Positions 37,813 through 45,843 of a stretch of DNA of 64,000 nucleotides are shown here, piece after piece. The stretch's first letter is position 1. Each line of letters begins with the position of its first letter. The stretch spans positions 1,041,140-1,105,139 of the forward strand of contig NZ_JH815225.1 of the NCBI RefSeq assembly GCF_000238095.2, in the 5' to 3' direction. Source of the DNA: Peptoanaerobacter stomatis (GTDB lineage: Bacteria; Bacillota; Clostridia; Peptostreptococcales; Filifactoraceae). The translations under genes were made by a program, and so were the position numbers. The notes below the pieces were generated by a model. That model worked only from the letters and a program-made list of their open reading frames with translations, was not told the DNA's origin and searched no databases.

Positions 37813-38835
37813 TAAGTGCAACACCTAACAAAAAAATAATGACTCATAAAACAAAAACTTGTATAATAGAGTTTGCGAAAACAAAATACAAGGAGTTGAT
37901 ATTTTATGAGTCATTACACTCATCTTAGCATAGAAGAAAGAGAAAAGTCAAGAGTTATGTTAGAACAAGGTTCAAGTATACGTGCTATAGCACGTATACT
38001 TGGTCGTTCGCCCTCAACTATATCTCGTGAATTTAATCGTAATTCATACGCTAACGGCTCTTATGCCGCTCATCATGCTCAAAAAAAGTATCTTAAAAGA
38101 AAATCTAAATGTGGTAAAAAAGCTATATTACAATCTAATGAACAAGCTAAAAACTATGTTATTGATAGACTTAAGTCTATGTGGACTCCTGAGCAAATAT
38201 CAGGTAGAGCAAAGTTAGAAAAACAACCTTTTAGTATTTCATATAACACTATTTATAGAGCTGTCCATTCAGGTATTTTACCTATAGATATAAAGAAGAA
38301 AATGAGATTTATGAATAAACATAAAAAACGTAAATCTTCTAACGATAACAGAGGTAAAATACCCAACACCATTAATATTTCTCAAAGACCAAATGGATGT
38401 ACTAACAGAAGCAGATTTGGTCACTTTGAAAGTGATACAGTGCTTGGTATGAGAAAAACAGGTCTACTTGGAACTCACGTAGAAAGAAAGTCAGGTTTTC
38501 TTGTAGCTTTTAAGTTAGAAACAAAAACAGATACTGAGTTTAGTTATAAGACCATTCAAGCTTTTGAAAACATACCTAAAAGACTTAAAAAGAGCTTCAC
38601 AGTAGATAACGGTAAAGAGTTTGCAATGCATGAATACATTAAGGTGGGTGCAAGTGTGTACACTTTTTCTTGTTATCCATACCCTAGTGTCAACTCTCAT
38701 CTATAGATATGTTCCCACTTAACCTTATTTTCTCTAAAAAAACAAGGCCTACTCTAGGCTACCGATACCTTTTAACGATAGCCTATGAATAAGCCTTTGT
38801 TTTCTACACTTTATTTACTTAGTGGGTGCAACTTT
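37813..38835 (+). mobile_element. IS30-family insertion sequence, C-terminally deleted
   Basis: About 1 kb with imperfect terminal inverted repeats: AGTGCAACACCTAAC near 37,815 and, at the right, the complement of AGTTGCACCCACTAAG near 38,834. It contains the transposase frame and a hairpin with arms around 38,740-38,800. No target duplication is evident by eye. Confidence 0.8.
37906..38706 (+). pseudogene. IS30 transposase lacking its C-terminal end
   Basis: 266 residues where IS30 transposases usually have 310 or more. An N-terminal HTH (HLSIEEREKSRVMLEQG...ARILGRSPSTISREFNRN) is followed by the DDE core with Asp177 (FGHFESDTVLG) and Asp234 (FTVDNGKEF). The frame then ends abruptly in YTFSCYPYPSVNSHL. 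The expected R-G-x-N-E-x-x-N segment with the catalytic glutamate is missing, so the protein should be inactive. A GGAG-type ribosome site precedes the ATG. Confidence 0.88.
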
Positions 38836-38925
38836 TGACATCAATACTACCGTCTCAACTTGCAGTTATCTTCAGTTTTTCTTCGTCTGTTATCTTCGCT
38901 TGTTTTCTGTTATTACAGACAATAA

Positions 38926-40832
38926 ATCGAGTAGGAGGCGGTGACTAACCGCCGTCCTCTCACAGCACTGTACGTACGGTTCTCGTATACAGCGCTTTCA
39001 ATAGTTGACGTGCACAGACTGATATGAAGTGGCTAAATCGTAAAAACCACTGTTTATCAGCCTTTTTTTCGTCATTGCCATGTTTATGGCAACTGTGTGT
39101 GTTGTAAACCAATAGCCACGTCTGCTGTTTGCCGTTTTCCAAGCCAAGTCTTTGGGAACTCCCATAGCCCTCAGGTTTCGGTATCTTGTTCTCACACGTT
39201 TCCATTGTTTCCATATACACATACGTATTCTGTGATAGAGCCATCCGTTGACATCATCCATGTTATTCTTCATACTTGCAATTCCATAGTAGCTAAGCCA
39301 ACCTCTTGCATATACCTTGATTCTTTCAAGGCTTGGCTTTATTGACTGACAGCGCTTACGGGAAGAAAGCTCTTTCAGTCTCGACTTAAACTTGTCCCAT
39401 GACTTTGAATGAACTCGTACATATATACCACTTCCGTTCCTTCCCAATGCAAAGCCAAGGAATTTAAAATTTCGGATTGCAAATACGCTGACAGTACGGC
39501 TTTTCTCTCGATTCACTGTAAGTTTCAGCTTCTCCTCTAGGTATCTCGTACTGCTCTCTAAGAGTCTCTCCGATGCCCTTTTGCTTTTCGCAAGAAGCAC
39601 TATATCATCTACATATCTTATGCATGGGACACCTCTTTTCAAGAACTCCCAGTCGAACTCATTGAGGTAGATATTTGCAAGCAAAGGGGATAGATTCCCT
39701 CCTTGTGGCGACCCTTCCTCTGTTTCGGTAACTACTCCATTTTCCATTACGCCACTTTTCAGATACCTCTTGATAAGTTGCACCACACGTTCATCTTTTA
39801 CGTTCTTACTCAGAAGGTTGATAAGAATCTCGTGGTTTATTGTATCGAAATATTTCGATAAGTCTAGAACTACCGCATACATGTAGCCCTGTTCAGCGTA
39901 CTCCTTAACCTTAAGTATTGCTCCTTTTGCGTCTCTGTTTGGACGGTATCCATAACTGCCGTCTGCAAAAAGTGGCTCATAGATTGTCACTAGCTGCTGT
40001 GTTATCGCCTGTTGAAGTATACGGTCTATCACTGTTGGTATGCCAAGCTTTCGCACACCACCATCCGGTTTAGGAATCTCAACTCGTCTTACCGGAGACG
40101 GAGTATACTTTCCACGATAGATACGGGATGTTAACTCTTGTTGATGTTCCCGAAGGTAAGGAAGTGCCTCTTCGATGGTCATCCCATCAACTCCAGGTGC
40201 TCCCTTGTTTGCCTTAACCCTCTTATACGCTCTGTTAAAGTTATCCTTATACAGTATCGCTTCCAAGAGCTTCGGCTGTGCACTGTCTCTTTCTTTCCAT
40301 ATCAGATTGAATGATCTGCGCGCTTTTGCATACCCTTCATGTTCCGCACTATCTCTCTGCAAACAGCCACTGCTTTCAGTGTATTCTGCCATGTCTAGTC
40401 ATTCCTCCTTTCTCAGTCATACTTGGGACTCCTACTGATTCGATCCTTTGTCTCTCGACTACTATGACCTCTGCTGACTTCTGTGTGTTCAACATTGCTT
40501 TGGGCAATGATTACCTCTTTCGAGGCATATCACACAGACCTCCCCAGGTACCACACGTTTCTTCCTCTCCATCTATCTGCCTCATTTATCATGCATGATT
40601 CCGTGTAGTTATCGGACTTTGGCTTGTTTTGCAGTCTTATCCTCATGCATAACCTCATATGAGATTTCTGTTCGTCAGACCAGAGATTTGCCCATGAGTT
40701 AGTATCTTCCTCATATCCAGCTTCCTTCAGATTCGAAGTCACCCTCGACACCCTTGCTTTCGGCTATATCCTTCCCACTACCGGGCGGATTCGGGACTTT
40801 AACCCGTTAGAAACGTGCACCGCTGGGCGCAC
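38926..40832 (-). mobile_element. group II intron
   Basis: About 1.9 kb. The 5' end at 40,832 reads GTGCGCCCAGCGGTGCAC on the minus strand. The 3' end near 38,926 carries a domain V-like hairpin (AGCGCTGTATACGAGAAC / GTACGTACAGTGCT) and a domain VI-like stem GGCGGTTAGTCACCGCC with a bulged A region, ending CCTACTCGAT. It encodes a reverse transcriptase/maturase. It is inserted directly after a hairpin terminator, a habit of group IIC introns. The class is inferred, not proven. Confidence 0.85.
38998..40392 (-). CDS. ltrA: group II intron reverse transcriptase/maturase
   Basis: A 464-residue protein. Reverse transcriptase domains span about 40-330 with GYRPNRDAKGAI, DLSKYFDTINHEIL, GSPQGGNLSPLLANIYL and the active site YVDD (260-263). 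The maturase X domain is about 340-420. There is no C-terminal HNH endonuclease domain, consistent with endonuclease-less intron classes. It is intact and could support mobility. Confidence 0.95.
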   Translation of the reverse strand: MAEYTESSGCLQRDSAEHEGYAKARRSFNLIWKERDSAQPKLLEAILYKDNFNRAYKRVKANKGAPGVDGMTIEEALPYLREHQQELTSRIYRGKYTPSPVRRVEIPKPDGGVRKLGIPTVIDRILQQAITQQLVTIYEPLFADGSYGYRPNRDAKGAILKVKEYAEQGYMYAVVLDLSKYFDTINHEILINLLSKNVKDERVVQLIKRYLKSGVMENGVVTETEEGSPQGGNLSPLLANIYLNEFDWEFLKRGVPCIRYVDDIVLLAKSKRASERLLESSTRYLEEKLKLTVNREKSRTVSVFAIRNFKFLGFALGRNGSGIYVRVHSKSWDKFKSRLKELSSRKRCQSIKPSLERIKVYARGWLSYYGIASMKNNMDDVNGWLYHRIRMCIWKQWKRVRTRYRNLRAMGVPKDLAWKTANSRRGYWFTTHTVAINMAMTKKRLINSGFYDLATSYQSVHVNY

Positions 40833-40837
40833 AATTA

Positions 40838-40875
40838 AAAAGCACCACAGTATTCTAAACTGTAAGTGCTTATAT
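40838..40875 (-). terminator. terminator hairpin at the intron insertion site
   Basis: Minus strand AAGCACTTACAG...CTGTGGTGCTTTTTAATT forms an imperfect stem followed by T residues. It lies just downstream of the 62-residue membrane protein gene and ends immediately before the intron's first base. Confidence 0.75.
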
Positions 40876-40911
40876 TTATCCATAATTATGACATTTCAAA
40901 ATGTGTATTTA

Positions 40912-41100
40912 CTACTTTTTTCTATATACAATTACCGCCATAAACACAGGAACCGCCAAAGCTACAACACTCAAGGCTATTTGCCTCCAATTTATTCGTT
41001 CTTTCTGAGTCAAAAATGGTGGAATTTTAATCTCGTTTTTCATTTCATCTGTCATTCTTTTAGAATTGTTAATTTCGCTTAAATTTTCATTGTTATTCAT
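40912..41100 (-). CDS. small membrane protein of unknown function
   Basis: A 62-residue protein. A hydrophilic N-terminal half (MNNNENLSEINNSKRMTDE, KIPPFLTQKERINWRQIA) is followed by one membrane helix ALSVVALAVPVFMAVIVYRKK. Its ATG overlaps the stop of the decayed gene upstream (ATGA), so the two formed a coupled pair. No function is assigned. Confidence 0.6.
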   Translation of the reverse strand: MNNNENLSEINNSKRMTDEMKNEIKIPPFLTQKERINWRQIALSVVALAVPVFMAVIVYRKK

Positions 41101-41360
41101 TTTATTATCTTTTTTTCATCAAATTCTTCAACTTCCCTAACTTTTGATAATTCTGTTTCCCTTTTCTCAGCATCTTACATCTTTTTATAATGAATAATTT
41201 CCTATTTCTTATCTTTCATAAGTATATCAAGTCAACCTGTGGCTACTAATGCAATTGAACCAGCCATGATTGATACTGATGAAACAGCTTTTATCGCTGC
41301 AATTTTCTTTTCTATATTTTTAGCATTTTCACTTTTGTATTGTTTTTTTGTTCAATTCAT
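41097..41360 (-). pseudogene. decayed small membrane-protein gene
   Basis: Reading in one frame from ATG at 41,360 gives a protein-like string with a membrane segment (AAIKAVSSVSIMAGSIALVA) and a charged tail (DAEKRETELSKVREVEEFDEKK). It is interrupted by four in-frame stops (two TGA, one TAG, one TAA). It overlaps the next gene by ATGA. Interpreted as an inactivated partner of the 62-residue protein. Confidence 0.6.
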
Positions 41361-41459
41361 TATACAACAGAATGCCCTATACGTCATTCTTTTATGAAAA
41401 AGTTGTAAAGTGGTGTATTTATATAAACTTTCTCTTAATGCTATTATTTTCTCTAGAAA

Positions 41460-41585
41460 CAGTGTACCACCCTTGAAGACTTCAATGATGCATGGGTGAA
41501 ACGCTGGCTATGACAAATAACCGTCTGGCAAGACCACTTCACAGCAAATCTCAAGTCCGTACTGAAAAGTTATATTGAAGGATAA
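41460..41585 (+). pseudogene. 3' remnant of a mobile-element gene
   Basis: A protein-like frame CTTLEDFNDAWVKRWL, an in-frame TGA at 41,511-41,513, then QITVWQDHFTANLKSVLKSY and IEG, ending TAA at 41,585, followed by a strong terminator. The string has the look of the end of a conjugative-transposon gene, but I cannot name the parent. Confidence 0.5.
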
Positions 41586-41602
41586 TACCTATATACGCAC
41601 AA

Positions 41603-41642
41603 AACCCTCTCGACCTTAGTTGACCGAGAGGGTTGTTTTTTT
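41603..41642 (+). terminator. strong GC-rich intrinsic terminator
   Basis: AACCCTCTCG / CGAGAGGGTT (41,603-41,612 and 41,625-41,634) followed by GTTTTTTT on the plus strand. It also faces the end of the large minus-strand operon and may stop it from the other side. Confidence 0.85.
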
Positions 41643-41840
41643 ATTATCATTATTAACACCACGATGATATGGCTCTTTATCTACCCATTTTACACTACCA
41701 TCTTTATAATGGTATCTCTGTTTTCCTACTGGAACATCTATAACTGGCTTATGCTCTATTCCATATAACTGAACACCTGTATGAAACATATTCAAGCCCC
41801 ACAGGTCAGAACACTGATATGTCCTGCCTTGCTTGTATTG
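41616..41840 (-). other. 74-codon open extension in frame after the 1314-residue gene
   Basis: After the TAA at 41,841-41,843 the same frame stays open for 74 codons, to a TAA at 41,616. Its composition is protein-like (YQCSDLWGLNMFHTGVQLYG, then KPVIDVPVGKQRYHYKDGS). There is an internal ATG but no ribosome site. It could be a fused remnant of another gene's 3' end. I do not recognise the sequence. Confidence 0.4.
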
Positions 41841-44800
41841 TTAATCATCAATATTAAGAGATATTCTAATTTCCCCTTCAGTATTATTGCCCGTTACATA
41901 TACGAACAATACATATAACAAATCACAAATTTTTTCGTAAATACCTTTAGAAGTAATCTCTAATTTTAGGAACGAGAATATCTTTGTATTGTTGTCAGCC
42001 ATCACTTCAAGATACTTGTAAAGTTCTTGCATTTTGGGATTGTTTAATGACAAGTATTTATTTGTTATCATCGAGTCATTCAAATTACGAAGTCTCATAA
42101 TTCCAAGAATATACTCTAAACAATACTTTACATTTTCTAAATCGTCCTTTAGCACACGTTCACCTCTTGAACGATATAATGCACTACCAATATAATCTAC
42201 TGCCTTTGGTAGATAGTTGTTCAGCAACATATCCAAATCTGCATTATAAACGAATTGCTCATTGTGCCATACTGCCTTTGCTAAAATACCTATTGCCTCA
42301 TAACCTTCAGCCACTTCGCTTAACGTAAACTCCATTAGTTCCTTCTGCATATCATTTGTCAAATCACAAAAGGCACAACCAATTTCATATGGAACATCTA
42401 TCTCTCCATGTCTATACATTTCCAACAACTCATAGGCCATTTCGTAATAGTCTTTTCCTATATCCTTAGCTGCTAATGAAAGAAGAGTAAACAGTTCTTT
42501 TTTATCATTTGGTTCTCTGTATTGATAAAACAGATTGACCCAATTATTAACAGACCTAGCAAAACTTTTCTGGAAATCCGGTGGGCATTCTCTTTCTGCC
42601 AACGATCTATTATTGGCAAATAATGTTCTCGTCCATTTTCCATAATAAGCATTTGTAAAAAATCTAGGTGGAACAGGCGTTTTTCCGCCTTCACAAATAT
42701 TTCTTGCTTTAAATTTTTTCAATGGTTCTGGTCCATCTTCATCATGTATATTTATAGCCTGCAAATTTCCATTTGGTAACTTTCTTACTTCAAATGTAAT
42801 GTCATTTATTCCAGTATGAAATCTATCGGGCATATCAAACTTCTGATCAATGATAGCTATTGTTTTCATATCTCCATCATAATCAAAATTTACGATACAC
42901 TGATATCCGCCATTTCTATTTGTAAACCATAAATTATCTCTTGTTCTCGCTTCCCAGAGATTTGATATTCTATATCGCTTTCCACTCTTCTTTTTATCCT
43001 CATAAAACTTCGGTTCAATCCAACATGATATTTCTGAGATAGTTTGTGGTGGTATTGAATCTCTATCCCAATCTCTTTGTGACCACTGTACCTTTACATC
43101 TTCGCCATCTTTTTCAAAAACAAATTCACCATACCATCTTCCATCTTTATCCTGTTTCATAAATGTATCGGAAATATCAAAAGTATAATAGCCCTCATTC
43201 AAAAGTTTAAACTCATCTTCTATTACATCAAATACATTAATCAAATCACCTTTTCTGCCTGGATAACGATGCAGTTCTGCCCACGGTATCTTTGTAGGGA
43301 AATCAGGTGCTTCTAAGTCTTCGGCATCATATTTCTCCAATCTGAACCATTTTACTTTTGCTTCCGAAAAACCTGCTGTTTTAGAATCTTTTGGAACAAA
43401 AACTAATTCGTATGGCTCTTCTGCCCCATACTGATATGTCATCATCAAACCGCATTCTACATCATGATTAAGTGGAAATGCTGGATTCTTAATAACAGCC
43501 TCATATTGCATCTTTCTGGCATTTTCATCTTGGACTAGATTAAAATGGTATTCCTTGCACTTTTTAGGCAAAGTAAATGTTCCCATAATTGGAATGCTTT
43601 GTTTTTCCTCAAATCTTGGCTCAACTCTAGCATTTTTAATCAAGTCAAATTTTCCATACATCAGCTTAATCGCTAAAGCAGGCAGGTGGTCATGCCACAA
43701 TGGGATATCTGTTAATTGTTCTAGTCTTTCTAATTCCTTACACCCCTCCAATGCAGCTTGTTTGCCAATACTGTAATATGGCAAACTTCCTTTATACATT
43801 AGATTGTCGACAAGTGAAACAATATGAACATTTGCTCCACGAACAATAGATCTATTGCGCATAAGAAACTCAGCTACCGCATCAGTAATATTTAATTTGA
43901 ATCGGTCTACTATCTGCTTAATTTCAGATGTTACCTGAAACCATTCACTACCGAAGAATACGCTCAAATTATCTACTCCATCACGCAAACCATCTAAGCC
44001 AAGCAATTTATATAATTTCTCTGACTTAGCACAACCTGCTTTGGTTAGAAGGTCAATAATGTTATTATCTATTTCATCTTTAAAAAGAGTAGTCGAAGTA
44101 GGATGTCTTTCCCATACAATTCCTTTGTAATCACTTAATTCACTTTCGAGTTTTTCATCATGCTCACCAGCTACTAAAGTAAATGTCACCTCATCATCTA
44201 TGAGATTTACAACCAAAAGGAAATCTCCTGGTTCAAAATTATTCCTAAAGCTATCGGTTGTTTGATATTTAAAGGCAGTTCCTATACTTAATGGTACATT
44301 TCTAACCCTTCTATATACCATTCTAGCTGCTTTATGAACCATACTTAACTGAAGTTCATTGTAAGCGTCCGGAAAAACATAAGTGAATGAATCCGTTACT
44401 ATATAGTTTTCCATCATATGAACCAAACGTTTCATCTGATCCATGGAACCATTATCCACAGCAAACGGAATTGTATAAGTATCTGTCACCCCAGATATCA
44501 TTTTGATAGCATTTGAATTATCACACGGAATATAATAATCCCTCTCATCACCATCAATGTCTCTTCCAGTATATCTCTGTTGTAATAATCTTTCTGTTAA
44601 TTTTTCGTATGATGCATCATCACCTATGTAGCTTGGGTGTAACGAAAATAAGTCAACGACAATATTCTGAAACTTTTGTGCCTCTTTTCTCTGCACCACA
44701 GAATTTGTTTTTGGTGACCCTACTCCCAATTTTGTTGCTATTAACTTCACATAAGTATATATTTTATCCTGTGTTACCTCATATTCTTTGTCTTCTTCTT

Positions 44801-45785
44801 TGCTCACCCTAACAATAAGTTTATTACCTATAAATTCTACATCAATATCTTTCTTTGCAGACTTAAGGTATATATGATTATTGTCCTTACTAATTTGAAC
44901 TGTATTTCCGTCTCCATCCAAGCAAAATAATTGTTTTTCACACAAATACACTCTATACTCATCATAATCGACCTCTACAGGCTCCTGCGGTATTTGAAGT
45001 ATTTCTCTGAAATAAACTAACAATTCAACAAAAAATATAGTTGCTAAACGCTCTCCCATATAATCAGAATCATTTTGTATGCGTTCATCTAATTTTTTCA
45101 TTTCATTCCACGCATGCCATATTTTTTTATAATTCTGATCTGAAAGAAGGGTATTATTAGGCGGTAAATTTTCCCATCTTCTTACTTCTGCAATATCATC
45201 TCGTCTTAAGAAGACTGCCAATTCGTCACGCATGTCTTCTTCTTCAGCTATCTGTCGTTGATCAATTTCTCCTAAACTCTCCAACTTAGTATTTAGCTGT
45301 TCAAATATCTCCTTTGCAAAAGCAACAAATAGTCTGTTTTCTGCCGTATCAAAGCTCATTCTTCTTTGAACAGCCATGATAGAATTACCAGCCGAAGAAA
45401 CTTTCTGTCTGATTGTTCTTCCGGATTGTCTACTCAACCAATTCAGACCGTAGCTATTAATCTCTCTAACTTTGTACACAGGCATCTGAACATTTTCACG
45501 AATAATCTTTTCGCGCATATTTTCATTCAGGTGCCTAAAGGCCAAGTCCGAATCATCCACAATACTAGAAAGTGCATCCTTCAAGGTATGTATATTAGAC
45601 ATTTTGTCCGCATTCTGTTCTACCATTTTTTTCAGACTATAATCGAGAGTATCTTCCTCCATATAATCTAATATTCTAATTATCCAATTTTGAATAAACA
45701 GTAACAGTTTTGCCTCTTTTTTAAGTTCATTATCATCACTCCCAAAGGCTTTACAAAACTGCTCATAGTTATCGATTTGTCTCAT
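41841..45785 (-). CDS. DUF2357-containing McrC-side protein of the defence operon
   Basis: 1314 residues. The N-terminal DUF2357 region carries the hallmark SFDTAENRLFVAFAKEIFEQL (144-164), the domain that precedes the nuclease in McrC-like proteins. I find no convincing PD-(D/E)XK core after it; the nearest string, FDYDGD...IIDQK (967-982), is weak. Residues about 430-705 resemble a degenerate Hsp70/actin-fold domain (FPDAYNEL, PGDFLLVVNLIDDEVTFTLV, YYSIGKQAALEG). The C-terminal part is helical. It is the last gene, 58 bases after the McrB-like gene. It probably partners that GTPase; function inferred. Confidence 0.7.
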   Translation of the reverse strand: MRQIDNYEQFCKAFGSDDNELKKEAKLLLFIQNWIIRILDYMEEDTLDYSLKKMVEQNADKMSNIHTLKDALSSIVDDSDLAFRHLNENMREKIIRENVQMPVYKVREINSYGLNWLSRQSGRTIRQKVSSAGNSIMAVQRRMSFDTAENRLFVAFAKEIFEQLNTKLESLGEIDQRQIAEEEDMRDELAVFLRRDDIAEVRRWENLPPNNTLLSDQNYKKIWHAWNEMKKLDERIQNDSDYMGERLATIFFVELLVYFREILQIPQEPVEVDYDEYRVYLCEKQLFCLDGDGNTVQISKDNNHIYLKSAKKDIDVEFIGNKLIVRVSKEEDKEYEVTQDKIYTYVKLIATKLGVGSPKTNSVVQRKEAQKFQNIVVDLFSLHPSYIGDDASYEKLTERLLQQRYTGRDIDGDERDYYIPCDNSNAIKMISGVTDTYTIPFAVDNGSMDQMKRLVHMMENYIVTDSFTYVFPDAYNELQLSMVHKAARMVYRRVRNVPLSIGTAFKYQTTDSFRNNFEPGDFLLVVNLIDDEVTFTLVAGEHDEKLESELSDYKGIVWERHPTSTTLFKDEIDNNIIDLLTKAGCAKSEKLYKLLGLDGLRDGVDNLSVFFGSEWFQVTSEIKQIVDRFKLNITDAVAEFLMRNRSIVRGANVHIVSLVDNLMYKGSLPYYSIGKQAALEGCKELERLEQLTDIPLWHDHLPALAIKLMYGKFDLIKNARVEPRFEEKQSIPIMGTFTLPKKCKEYHFNLVQDENARKMQYEAVIKNPAFPLNHDVECGLMMTYQYGAEEPYELVFVPKDSKTAGFSEAKVKWFRLEKYDAEDLEAPDFPTKIPWAELHRYPGRKGDLINVFDVIEDEFKLLNEGYYTFDISDTFMKQDKDGRWYGEFVFEKDGEDVKVQWSQRDWDRDSIPPQTISEISCWIEPKFYEDKKKSGKRYRISNLWEARTRDNLWFTNRNGGYQCIVNFDYDGDMKTIAIIDQKFDMPDRFHTGINDITFEVRKLPNGNLQAINIHDEDGPEPLKKFKARNICEGGKTPVPPRFFTNAYYGKWTRTLFANNRSLAERECPPDFQKSFARSVNNWVNLFYQYREPNDKKELFTLLSLAAKDIGKDYYEMAYELLEMYRHGEIDVPYEIGCAFCDLTNDMQKELMEFTLSEVAEGYEAIGILAKAVWHNEQFVYNADLDMLLNNYLPKAVDYIGSALYRSRGERVLKDDLENVKYCLEYILGIMRLRNLNDSMITNKYLSLNNPKMQELYKYLEVMADNNTKIFSFLKLEITSKGIYEKICDLLYVLFVYVTGNNTEGEIRISLNIDD

Positions 45786-45843
45786 AACCTACGCCCTTTC
45801 TAAATAAAAGTATGTGGCTTAAGAATGATTCTTTACTCTACTT

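Noticed and set aside
42843-42890. FDYDGD...IIDQK in the 1314-residue protein as the McrC nuclease core
   Set aside because: It lies far from DUF2357, lacks the preceding proline-aspartate strand pattern, and sits in a region without other restriction-fold signs.
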